This document shows positions 47,236-55,224 of a stretch of DNA of 64,000 bases, piece after piece. Both the position numbers and the translations under genes were made by a program. The notes under the pieces were generated by a model. It searched no databases. It saw only the letters and a list, made by a program, of their open reading frames with translations, and was not told the origin of the DNA. The number at the start of each line of letters is the position of its first letter. The first letter of the stretch is position 1. Origin of the DNA: JAPPHA01 sp963664045 (GTDB lineage Bacteria > Pseudomonadota > Alphaproteobacteria > Rhodobacterales > Rhodobacteraceae); the NCBI GenBank assembly GCA_963664045.2, contig CAXXGT010000002.1, positions 343,729-407,728 on the forward strand. The letters run 5' to 3'.

Positions 47236-47254
47236 ACCTGCATTGACATGACTA

Positions 47255-48388
47255 TTGGAGGTGGACTCTCCCGCAGCACCGGTCTACAGTCAGCCATGGG
47301 TGATTCGCGGCAAGGCGGTATGGATCGAAAGCGTGGTGGATCTTTCCCAAGTGTCATTGGAGATGGTGACGAAGGTGGACGAGGCCCGCTTTCGCGCCTT
47401 GATGCAGGAGCATCATTTCCTCGGCGACGCCCAGCCGAGAGGCGAGACCATACGCTATGTCGCCCACTGTGGGGGACGCTGGCTGGCGCTGGCGATGTTT
47501 TCGGCATCTGCGTTGCTCTGCGCGGCGCGGGATGACTGGATCGGCTGGGAGCGTGGCAGCCAGTTCAGCCGCCTTCACCTTGTCACCAACAATTCGCGGT
47601 TCCTGGTTCTGCCCGGCGGGGTGCCGAACCTCGGCTCACGGGTGCTGTCGCTGTGCGCACGGCGCCTGGTGCGGGACTGGCCGCTCCGCTTCGGCCACGA
47701 AGTCCTACTCATGGAGACGTTCGTGGATCCTGCTCATCACCGGGGCACGGTCTACCGCGCCGCCAACTGGCTCTGTGTCGGGCACACCCGGGGCTTCGGC
47801 CGCCTGGGCAGCGGCTACATCACCCACGACCGGCCCAAGCTTGTCTTTCTCTATCCACTGCGCCGGGATGCGCGCCGCCGGCTGAGGACGGCCCACCTTG
47901 ATCCCGGCCTGCACAAGGGAGTTCCGAAGATGACACTCACCGCCGCGCAGATGCGCTCCCTGCCCGATTACTTCCGGCAGGTGGAGGATCCGCGACGCAG
48001 GCAGGGGCGGCGGCACGCCCTGCCATCGGTGCTCTCGCTCGCCACCGCCGCGACACTCGCCGGCATGCGCGGCTACAAGGAGATCTCGGAGTGGGTCGAG
48101 GACCAGAGCCAGGCGGTTCTGGCGTATTTCAGGCCGCGCTTCGACCAGGGCCGGTACATCCCGCCGAGCAGGACGATCATCCGCGACGTGCTGGTCCGGG
48201 TGTGCCCGGACCAGTTCGACGCCGCCCTGCGGCAATGGAACGAAGACCACGGCGGCCCCGACAGTGCCCTGGCCATCGACGGCAAGACCATGCGCGGCGC
48301 CGTCGATGCCGATGGCGTGCAGACCCATGTCATGGGCGTTGTCGGCCACGACAGCAGGAAATCCTACGCCAAAAAAAAGTCGGAATGA
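47255..48388 (+). CDS. DUF4338 (DruA-like) domain fused to ISAs1-type transposase N-terminus
   Basis: Residues about 38-210 are a DUF4338 domain. Its motifs are ARDDWIGW, LVTNNSRFLVLPG, GSRVLSLCARRL, METFVDPAHHRGTVYRAANW and FLYPLRRDA. DUF4338 is the DruA component of Druantia defence and is also common in transposons. From about 227 (MTLTAAQMRSLPDYFRQVED) an ISAs1 transposase N-terminus follows, including the first catalytic Asp in DSALAIDGKTMRG near 343. The frame stops after an A8 tract at 48371. The DDE remainder continues in the -1 frame to 49113. The start is uncertain (TTG 47255 or GTG 47261 after GGAG). Unlike the other two DUF4338 genes here, the N-terminal helical domain is absent. 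Confidence 0.78.
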   Translation: MEVDSPAAPVYSQPWVIRGKAVWIESVVDLSQVSLEMVTKVDEARFRALMQEHHFLGDAQPRGETIRYVAHCGGRWLALAMFSASALLCAARDDWIGWERGSQFSRLHLVTNNSRFLVLPGGVPNLGSRVLSLCARRLVRDWPLRFGHEVLLMETFVDPAHHRGTVYRAANWLCVGHTRGFGRLGSGYITHDRPKLVFLYPLRRDARRRLRTAHLDPGLHKGVPKMTLTAAQMRSLPDYFRQVEDPRRRQGRRHALPSVLSLATAATLAGMRGYKEISEWVEDQSQAVLAYFRPRFDQGRYIPPSRTIIRDVLVRVCPDQFDAALRQWNEDHGGPDSALAIDGKTMRGAVDADGVQTHVMGVVGHDSRKSYAKKKSE

Positions 48389-49113
48389 GGCCGGGGGCGG
48401 ACGACGAGGAGAAACGCACCAACGAAATCGGCACAGCCATCCCCCTGCTCGACATGCTGCCCGACATCAGCGGCCGCACCATCACCGCCGATGCCATGTT
48501 GGCGCAGCGGAAACTGGCCACCTACCTCCTCGACCGCGGCGCAGACTACGCCTTCACCGTCAAGGGCAACCAGAAGACCCTGCTCTCTGATATCAGCCTG
48601 ACGCTCGATGAGATCATGGCCAGCCGTGCGCCTGACTTCGTCGAGCCCGAGTGCAAGCCCGACCACGGACGCAAGGAGAAACGCTCCATATGGGTCTCAA
48701 GTGAATTGAACGACTACGCCGACTTTCCCGGCACAGGCCAGGTCTTCGCGGTCCACCGCGAAACCCTTGAGATCAAGACCGGGAAACAGTCGAAGGAGAC
48801 GGCCTACTGCATCACCAGCCTGACCGAGGACAGGGCAACACCCGAGCGCCTGCTCTGCCTCAATCGCGGGCACTGGGGGATCGAGGCCAACCACCACATC
48901 CTCGACATGACCTTCGACGAGGACCGAAGCCGCATCCGCACCGGCCACGGCCCGGCGAACGCCACGCTGCTCCGGCGCTTCGCCATCGGCCTGATCAAGA
49001 CGTCCAGCGACAATGTCGCCGAGACCACGCGCAGACTGGCCCGAAAACCCAGGCGGGTCCTGGACATGCTGAAATTGACAGGCAACACCCGCCCGCGCAC
49101 GGCGTTCGGCTGA
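48370..49113 (+). pseudogene. ISAs1-type transposase, C-terminal DDE part in the -1 frame
   Basis: The frame continues the ISAs1 transposase with QKKVGMRPGADDEEKRTNEIG, GRTITADAMLAQRKLATYLL, YAFTVKGNQKTLL and the Glu region RGHWGIEANHHILDMTFDEDRSR near its end. It has no start codon of its own. A full protein would need -1 slippage at AAAAAAAA (48371-48378). This is either a programmed event, common for IS elements, or a one-base mutation. Confidence 0.75.
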
Positions 49114-49477
49114 AGACCCACCACACCCGCGCCTGAGTTGCCTATCCTGTCTCCACCCTCGAAGACGGGGGTGAACAGGCATGTCCGGCAATCGCCAAAT
49201 CGCCGGAAACGCCACCGGGAAACAGCCCCGGGCGCAGAATCATGTGCCGTGGGGCCTTGTCCGGGGTCGATGTGACGTCACCTAACGTGAAAAAGGGCGC
49301 AACGGTGAAATGCGAAAGACAATCGCGTCAAACCCGCATACCGGCAAAAAAACAGAACAGATTCACCCTGGGAGAAAGATTCCGAATCGAGGATTATCAC
49401 TCCTCTCAGGATCCCGGTGACTTTCCTGCACTTCCTTTCCATGTTGTCGTCAATGTTCCTCGAAATATGACGGCACC
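49114..49477. other. Gene-free interval after the ISAs1-type element
   Basis: About 360 bases with no supported gene. Short frames on both strands lack domains. It should contain the right end of the ISAs1-type element and the promoter of the truncated ATPase gene; no clear terminal inverted repeat was recognised. Confidence 0.35.
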
Positions 49478-49606
49478 ATGGCAGGATGCACGTATCCCCG
49501 GCTGACCCGGCCACCCCGGCAGAGCTTCTTTCTCCTCGGCGTTCAAGGGGTGGGCAAGAGTACCTGGGCGCGGCAGGAGTTTCTGTCAAGTCCAGTTCAA
49601 AACTGA
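49478..49606 (+). pseudogene. 5' fragment of an AAA-family ATPase gene cut by an IS end
   Basis: The 42-codon frame reads MAGCTYPRLTR then PRQSFFLLGVQGVGKSTW, i.e. a P-loop right at the N-terminus. This is the layout of the ATPases that carry a DUF4143 tail (LPQSFFLFGPRGTGKSTW-type start). The gene is abruptly joined to the IS21-like terminus at 49584 and stops in it. The remainder is not found in the window. Confidence 0.55.
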
Positions 49607-49633
49607 CCCAGGATTCGCGTTCAAAATTGACCC
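49584..49633. repeat. IS21-like element terminus with tandem transposase-binding repeats
   Basis: The end TGTCAAGTCC is followed by two near-identical 15-mers, GTTCAAAACTGACCC (49595-49609) and GTTCAAAATTGACCC (49619-49633), 24 bases apart. Multiple short repeats next to a TG terminus are characteristic of IS21-family ends. It interrupts the AAA ATPase gene. The istB scrap at about 51.8 kb has the orientation expected for this end. Confidence 0.6.
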
Positions 49634-49745
49634 ACCTTTTCCCGGCGGCCTGTTGTCGTCGGACATCGGCAGGAGGGTGCGTGATGGCGGGAAGAGGACG
49701 ACGGGAGCTTCGGTACAGATTCCTACGACATCTGACGGACCGGTT

Positions 49746-50072
49746 CGCGCGTCAGCGCGCAAGTCTCTCCCGGACTGAAGCCTGGGTTCTGTCCTCCTTT
49801 TTGATGCCGGCAGGCTGGCCGAAGGCCAGCCCGCTGCGAGCGCAAGCGAGCCCCACCCGGATTTCAACACCGCGGTGCACGCGATGACCGTGGTCCGTTT
49901 GCGAGGCCCCGGCGCTGTTGGGTCCCCCTTCTCTCCGGCCGTCAGGCCGGTGGAATCCGAATATTGAAAGAATCGGTGTTGTGGTTGTCCTGTGGTGCCT
50001 GTGGGCGAGAAGCACGCGAGTGTGGTCAACGCGGTGGGCGAGGCGCCAGCCTCGTCCACCGCTTGTCCACAC
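49746..50072. repeat. Array of GC-rich perfect hairpins with 3-4-base loops
   Basis: Four hairpins follow each other without coding sequence: CGCGC-GTCA-GCGCG at 49746-49759, GGCTGGCC-GAA-GGCCAGCC at 49813-49831, CCGGCC-GTCA-GGCCGG at 49935-49950, and a very long one at 50020-50072. The last has a 25-base left arm, a GCCA loop and a 24-base right arm; only one bulge and one mismatch break it. They lie between the IS21-like end and the IS110 element. Function unknown; transcript folding, palindromic-repeat mobile DNA or IS-end structure are possible. Confidence 0.65.
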
Positions 50073-50228
50073 GTCCCGCAGGGCGCGGGCTGGCCCGAAG
50101 GGCTCGTCCACAACTCCTGTACCTGTGTCAATGCCTGATGATCGCCGCCCCGCAGCTGCCCCGGTTTCCCCGGAGCGCGGAGGGGAAACCGGGGCAGCAA
50201 AAATCCCCGTCACCCTTCCAATTTCAGG

Positions 50229-50439
50229 GTTTCGTCCGCAAGGACGAATCGGGCCAATCGATCGGGAGCAACCTAACAACTCCTGTGTGGTGAGCACCTC
50301 CTGTGGACTCGTGCCCCGATCGTTGGCCGCGATGGAGACCCAGTGGGAAGTTCGCGCCTCGAGCGCCAGTACAGGAAACGGTTCGCATCGTGGTGGCCCG
50401 ACGGAAAAGGGAGTGCAGTTCATACAGGGAGCAGAACAC
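50229..50439 (+). ncRNA. Candidate bridge RNA of the IS110-family element
   Basis: The non-coding DNA before the IS110 recombinase folds well on paper. A 7-bp stem with a GNRA-type loop, TTCGTCC-GCAA-GGACGAA, occupies 50231-50248. It is followed by a 14-bp stem, GGCCAA-(T)-CGATCGGG at 50252-50266 pairing with CCCGATCG-TTGGCC at 50315-50328. The latter encloses a 48-base internal loop with the direct repeat CTCCTGTG twice. IS110-group elements are known to encode a bridge RNA here, whose internal loops pair with target and donor DNA. Boundaries and loop assignment are inferred. Confidence 0.5.
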
Positions 50440-51693
50440 ATGCCAGATATCAAATTCCTCGTCGGCATCGACTGGGGGTCCTGCGATCACCAGGCAGCCA
50501 TTGTCGACATCAACGGCACGCTTCTGGGCAACCGGAGCTTCAAGCATGGCGGCACCGGCCTGAGTGCGCTGGCCAACTGGATCCTGACCCGGACCGGCGC
50601 CAAGGCTGATGCCATCGGCGTTGCCATCGAGGTTCCACACGGACCCGTGGTCGAGGCGATGATGGAGCGCGGCTTCGCCGTCCATTCGCTCAATCCGAAA
50701 CAACTCGACCGCTTCCGGGACCGCCACTCTCCGGCCGGTGCCAAGGACGACAGCCGTGACGCCCTCACCCTGGCCGATGCACTGCGCACGGACGGCCGCT
50801 TCTTTCGCAGGCTCGCGCCGGACACGCCGGAAGTGGTCCAGCTTCGCGAATGGACCCGCATCGCCAACGAGCTGACCGGTGAACGAACCCGCCTCGTCAA
50901 CCGCCAGAGACAGCAACTCTGGCGCTATTATCCGCAGTTCTTCAAGGTCGAGAGCGACCTGACCAAGGCTTGGGTGCCCGAACTGTGGACGCTGGCACCA
51001 ACGCCCGCCAAGGCCCGACGCCTCCGTCTCGCCACGGTCGAGAAGCTCCTCAAGCGCCGGCGTGTGCGCACCGTCAGCGCCCAGGATGTCCTTGACCGCC
51101 TGCGTGAGCCGGCCATCGCCGTGGCGCCCGGAACCACAGAGGCCGCTGTCGCCCACATCGAGCTCATCATCAAGAGGCTCCAGCTCGTCAATGCTGAACT
51201 GTCGAACGCACATCGCCAGATGGAGCGATTGACGGCGGCCGTGGCAGAGGCCCAGGAAAATCCGGATTCCGACCCGGGGGTGGTCCCGCAGCATGACGTG
51301 GCAATCCTGGCATCACTTCCCGGTGTCGGCAGAACTGTCCTCGCCACGCTGCTGACCGAGGCTCATGAACCTCTGAGGCGCAGGGACTATCACGCATTGC
51401 GATGCCTGTGCGGTGTCGCACCGGTGACACGACGCTCAGGAAAGAGCCTGATCGTCAAACGTCGGCTCGCCGCGCACAAGCGCCTGCAGCATGCAGTCTA
51501 TCACTGGGCCGGCAAAGCCGTACAGCGGGATCCCATTTGCCAGGCGAAATACGCCGCGCTGCGGGCCAGGGGCCACGGTCACGCCCGCGCTCTCAGGAGC
51601 GTGGCCGACAGGCTGATCGCTGTCGCTTGTGCCATGTTGACGAACCAGACGGAATTCGATCCGGGCCATCCACGGAGTGCCAGCCCGGCATGA
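50440..51693 (+). CDS. IS110-family transposase (DEDD recombinase)
   Basis: The 417-residue protein has the RuvC-like N-domain, with the acidic residues in VGIDWGSCDHQAAIVD near 7-22, AIEVPHGPVVEAM near 65 and AGAKDDSRDALTLADALR near 101-118. The C-terminal Tnp20 domain contains LASLPGVGRTVLATLL near 289 and RCLCGVAPVTRRSGKS near 322-337, where the catalytic Ser lies. The ATG at 50440 follows AGGGAGC; the longer frame upstream is non-coding and is probably the bridge RNA region. The gene looks intact. IS110 elements leave no typical inverted repeats, so the element's ends were not fixed. Confidence 0.9.
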   Translation: MPDIKFLVGIDWGSCDHQAAIVDINGTLLGNRSFKHGGTGLSALANWILTRTGAKADAIGVAIEVPHGPVVEAMMERGFAVHSLNPKQLDRFRDRHSPAGAKDDSRDALTLADALRTDGRFFRRLAPDTPEVVQLREWTRIANELTGERTRLVNRQRQQLWRYYPQFFKVESDLTKAWVPELWTLAPTPAKARRLRLATVEKLLKRRRVRTVSAQDVLDRLREPAIAVAPGTTEAAVAHIELIIKRLQLVNAELSNAHRQMERLTAAVAEAQENPDSDPGVVPQHDVAILASLPGVGRTVLATLLTEAHEPLRRRDYHALRCLCGVAPVTRRSGKSLIVKRRLAAHKRLQHAVYHWAGKAVQRDPICQAKYAALRARGHGHARALRSVADRLIAVACAMLTNQTEFDPGHPRSASPA

Positions 51694-51767
51694 GCGGTGG
51701 AGCGGGCATAAAACCCGCTGAAACCTCTTTACAACAGGTGGGAAGTCCACAGGACGCTCCCCGATCG

Positions 51768-51898
51768 ATGCGGGGGCACGGCGGCGGCCTGTTGCGCTTG
51801 CGCTGGGACTCGCCCTTGAGTTCGATGCGACAGGCGTTGTGGACAATGCGATCGAGGACCGCGTCCGCGATCGTGGGCTCTCCGATCACCTGTGGTCA
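51768..51898 (-). pseudogene. Scrap of an IS21 istB gene
   Basis: The minus strand encodes VIGEPTIADAVLDRIVHNAC followed by RIELKGESQRKR, the C-terminal signature of IstB ATPases. An in-frame stop lies directly upstream (towards its N-terminus), and the rest is missing. It is not a copy of the istB at 55225-55953, which ends differently. Together with the terminus at 49584 it is the remains of a separate IS21-like element, later disrupted by the IS110 insertion. Confidence 0.6.
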
Positions 51899-52133
51899 GC
51901 GATCCACGGGGATCTGGCGGACGCAGTTCGCTTGCGACTACTGGAAGAGGTGGCTTCTGCAGCGCGACAATCAGGATGAGAGTCACGAGTTTGGGGGCGG
52001 ATCACGCCGCCTGGCGCGCCGTGGCGCATGACCCGCGCCACCCGTTTCCCGGCCAGCGTATTGCGGTGCATTGATACGGAGGATTCCACCATGCATGGTA
52101 ACGTTACCGCGCGGCCGGAGGCATGCCGGGCCA

Positions 52134-52439
52134 TCAGTCCCGGCCGTAGCCGAGCGGTGGATCGTTGGCCTCGAGCTCCGACAGGTCGATCGAGAGAAAG
52201 GCGTCGGCCGCCCGGGCATAGGGGCTGTCTTCAAGGTTTGGCGGCACCCTGTCGCGGCGATCCCGGACCTGCTCCTGGATCTCGACCAGGGCGGCGACAT
52301 GCCTGCGCCACCGCTTCCGCATGCTGCGCTCTTCCTTCGGCTTGCGGTAATGGACGACGACCTGCCTGCCTTCGGCCCGGAGCCTCTCCTTCACCCGTTC
52401 CCGGTAGCGCCGCTGCTTTTGTGCCGGTGTCAACGCCAT
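52134..52439 (-). CDS. Small basic hypothetical protein (MALTPAQKQRRYRERV type)
   Basis: The 101-residue product from the ATG at 52439 (GGGGGAG upstream) opens MALTPAQKQRRYRERVKERL, a strongly basic helix found on small proteins of phages and integrative elements. A second basic stretch (KEERSMRKRWRRHVAALVE) and an acidic C-terminus (FLSIDLSELEANDPPLGYGRD) follow. It may bind DNA, but no function is established. It lies between the istB scrap and the IS4-type element. Confidence 0.6.
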   Translation of the reverse strand: MALTPAQKQRRYRERVKERLRAEGRQVVVHYRKPKEERSMRKRWRRHVAALVEIQEQVRDRRDRVPPNLEDSPYARAADAFLSIDLSELEANDPPLGYGRD

Positions 52440-52534
52440 GACGATGTCTCCCCCTGTGTGTTTCGCCCTGTATTCACTGGTCGGCAGACGGCCCTCCCGG
52501 GCCATCAATGGCATTTCTTTAACGATTCGGCGTC

Positions 52535-54886
52535 ATTTCCTTTAGATTGCATGGCTGTTCCGGGGCCACCTTGCCCCTCTCCGGTCCGGATCAGTCCGTG
52601 ATCACGCGGTCTTCTGTCGCTTCCGGCTCCACTTTCCGACGGGTTTTCGTGAGCGGCGCGGGAATGACCGTCCGGGCCGCAACCGTGCCCTCACTGCGAG
52701 GATGGAGTCCGCCATGCGCCCGACGGTGTCGGCCAGGGCTGCCGTGTGCGCCAGGATCATCTCCTCGAGGTTGACGGCGAGCATGGCCAGTGCGTTGGAG
52801 AAGTTCGTCTTCATCTTCGGCCTGTCGCTTTCGTGCATGTCGTCGAGCAGGCTGTCGCCCCGGTTGGAGAACAGGCGTGCCATGGCGATGAGGTTGAAAT
52901 GGGCGTAGAGTTCCTGACGGACGCCGCGTTCGGTCTTGCCGTGGAATTCGTCCACCTCGATGACATGTTTGGATGTCTTGTACAGCTCCTCGATCGACCA
53001 GCGACCATGGTAGAGGTCGGAAAGGTCGGCGATACTGTAGCGCTCCGTGTCGGTGAGGGTTGTGGCGAGCACGTATCGTTCGCCTTTGATGTCGTAGCGG
53101 ACCAGGCGCAGGACGACCGGGGAGGCCGGGGTTGCGAAGCCTGCGGCCCGCAGCTTCCGCAGGGCGTCCTTTCCCGGTGTGATCCTGATGCGGGCATCGT
53201 CGCGGTCTCCGTCGCGGAAGGCGTCGAAGGCGGTGACGGTGTTTCGCGGGATGCGGAACACCGGATGCAGGCCGCGTGCGGTCATGGCGTGGAGCATGAC
53301 GAAGGAGAAGTATCCCCGGTCGAGGACCACGACATCGCCGGGTGAGAGGGCGCCGAGATGGGTGAGCGCGGCGGTGCGCTCGTTGGTATCGGGAGAGAGG
53401 ATGAAGTCGACCGGCATGCGGTTGTCGAGCTTGTAGAGGCAGGACAGCAGCCCCTGGGGGTACCATGCATCGGGATTGGGGGTCTGGTATCCGGCTTCGA
53501 CGAGCGGGCGCGGCAGGTTGAGCTTGGAGCCGTCGACGGCGAAGGTGCGGTGTTGGTTCCAGGGTTGGTTGTCTGTGTCGTGTGAGAGGATCTCGCGGTG
53601 CAGGTCCCGGAACAGGTCCTCGTGCACGCGGGCGCGGGCCTTGCAGATCGAGGAGGCGGCGACCGGTTTCGGCTGCGGCAGCGCGATGCCGGAGCGTCGG
53701 CACTGGTCCCACAGTTCCGCTGTCACGGTGGCGTAGCCCTTCTGTCCGCGCGCCAGCACCAGGCGGAACACGAACAGCATGACGATCAGGCTGTTCAGCA
53801 CCCGTCGCCTCTGCATCCATTCCCGGTCGTGGCGGGCGGCGATGTCGGTGGCCGCGTCGACGATCCGGGACCACATCGCGATGAAGAGGTCGTCGGCCGC
53901 AGAGGCGGGAGGCCTGCTGCGGCGCTTCGGCTGTGAGCGGGGCGTGTTCTCTCCCTTCAGGATCTCGCGGAACTCCGGATCCAGCACCCTGACCAGGACC
54001 TGCTTGGCCGGCTTGGCGCCGCGTCCGCTGCGCTTCCCGGCCGTCATGCCGATCTGCTGCCAGTTGGCGGCCCTGTAGCAGGCGCCGTCGAAACGGGTCG
54101 GATCGATGAAGGTCTCGACGACCACCGGACGGCAGGAGTGCCGCTCCTGCCAGCAGTCGGGCAATCGGCGCAACGCCATCGACAACACTTTCGACGCCAG
54201 ATTTTCGACGCGAACCCATGGCAACACGAGGAATCGACTGTTCGAGAGCGCAAGGTGCAACCGGCGCTCACGCTCGGTCTCGCTCCACCCGATCCACGCG
54301 TCCCGGGCCGGCAGCATCCGTGCCGCCGCCTCGAACAGCAGAACCGCGAGACACCGTCCGTGGCCGTCACGGACGAACCAGCGGATGTGCGGGCCAAAGG
54401 GCCGCGGACATCCGAGGTAGTGGTAACGGTCCACGAACGCGTTCCAGAGAGCGACATCCTCCGGCGATGTCGCCTCCTCAAGCACCAGCGGCTCCAGGGC
54501 ACCAAGACCACAGGCAATCTCCGGTTGCGGGTCGGATGCCCGCACATGGACGATCGGCTTGCGCGTCTTCGCCACCGGGTTGCGCGACGCAGGCAGGCTC
54601 AGGATCCCGCACTCCTCCAGGTGCTCGAGAAGCCGCAGGCCGGCAGAAATCCGGTAGTCGCCTTTCGGCGTGGTCCAGTTCAGGTGCTCGCAGATGGTCA
54701 TGGACAGTTCGTTGCGGCTGTCGTTCGGGAACAGTTCAACCGTTTCCTGGATGTCGGCGATCTGGCGCCGTGTGAAGCGCCGGCCCAGAAAGGTGGTGGA
54801 CTTGAGGGCAGTGATTCGCGGGTCCATGGCTGCAAGCTCCCGACAGGGCGGTCCAATCCAGACATAACATGCCATGGAAGGGAAAT
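52535..54886. mobile_element. IS4-type element with DUF4338-transposase fusion
   Basis: Imperfect terminal inverted repeats, about 20 of 29 positions matching by eye, occur at 52535-52562 (ATTTCCTTTAGATTGCATGG...) and 54858-54886 (...CCATGGAAGGGAAAT). They enclose one long gene on the minus strand. No target duplication was convincing, so the exact ends are tentative. Confidence 0.5.
52602..54827 (-). CDS. DUF4338 (DruA-like)-IS4 family transposase fusion
   Basis: The 741-residue protein joins two modules. Residues about 1-75 are a helical, HTH-like domain (RRFTRRQIADIQETVELFP). About 120-290 is DUF4338 with DRYHYLGCPRPFGPHIRW, ARDAWIGW, LALSNSRFLVLPWVRVENLA, SKVLSMALRRLPDCW and VETFIDPTRFDGACYRAANW. 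From about 320 a DDE_Tnp_1 (IS4) transposase follows: HRTFAVDGSKLNLPRP near 448, VVLDRGYFSF near 520 and YHGRWSIEELYKTSKHVI near 620 (the YREK-like Glu region). The ATG at 54827 is preferred to one 16 codons upstream. Both halves look intact. Confidence 0.88.
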   Translation of the reverse strand: MDPRITALKSTTFLGRRFTRRQIADIQETVELFPNDSRNELSMTICEHLNWTTPKGDYRISAGLRLLEHLEECGILSLPASRNPVAKTRKPIVHVRASDPQPEIACGLGALEPLVLEEATSPEDVALWNAFVDRYHYLGCPRPFGPHIRWFVRDGHGRCLAVLLFEAAARMLPARDAWIGWSETERERRLHLALSNSRFLVLPWVRVENLASKVLSMALRRLPDCWQERHSCRPVVVETFIDPTRFDGACYRAANWQQIGMTAGKRSGRGAKPAKQVLVRVLDPEFREILKGENTPRSQPKRRSRPPASAADDLFIAMWSRIVDAATDIAARHDREWMQRRRVLNSLIVMLFVFRLVLARGQKGYATVTAELWDQCRRSGIALPQPKPVAASSICKARARVHEDLFRDLHREILSHDTDNQPWNQHRTFAVDGSKLNLPRPLVEAGYQTPNPDAWYPQGLLSCLYKLDNRMPVDFILSPDTNERTAALTHLGALSPGDVVVLDRGYFSFVMLHAMTARGLHPVFRIPRNTVTAFDAFRDGDRDDARIRITPGKDALRKLRAAGFATPASPVVLRLVRYDIKGERYVLATTLTDTERYSIADLSDLYHGRWSIEELYKTSKHVIEVDEFHGKTERGVRQELYAHFNLIAMARLFSNRGDSLLDDMHESDRPKMKTNFSNALAMLAVNLEEMILAHTAALADTVGRMADSILAVRARLRPGRSFPRRSRKPVGKWSRKRQKTA

Positions 54887-55224
54887 CGTGTCAACCCACA
54901 AAACACGAAATCGCCAGGAACAACAAAACCAACCTTGAATCAGGGTGGTGCGTCACCACGCACGACAGAACAAAAATGCCGAATGTCTAAGAAAATGCCA
55001 TTGCCCGGGCCATGCGGCCCGCTTTCCGGCAATCGACCTCCAGGGCCGTGGAAGCCTCGCTCAAGGTCATTTCGCCGCGCTGTCGGTGCTGACGCTGCGG
55101 AGCTTCACGGCGGTGTCCGCCGCCGGCGTCGCGACGTCGGTTCCGCGCTGGCTGGACAGCTGGCGCCTGCGTCGGATCCTCTGCGGCCACGACGCTGCCC
55201 TGCCCGCGAGCCTGCGACGGGTGT
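54887..55224. other. Interval between the IS4-type element and istB
   Basis: About 340 bases without a supported gene. One GC-rich half-palindrome (GGGCC-ATGC-GGCCC near 55004) is visible. The right end of the istAB element should lie here, but no TG/CA terminus with repeats was recognised. Confidence 0.35.

Noticed and set aside
49918..50439. Upstream extension of the IS110 open frame
   Set aside because: This stretch is full of hairpins and has no protein features; the conserved protein begins MPDIKFLVGIDWG at 50440.
52096..52107. GGTAACGTTACC palindrome
   Set aside because: A 12-bp palindrome alone, with no linked promoter or regulator, is not enough to call an operator.
52591..54219. 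Second minus-strand frame of 542 codons inside the IS4 fusion
   Set aside because: It is the shifted frame of the real transposase gene, Arg/Pro-rich without recognisable motifs.
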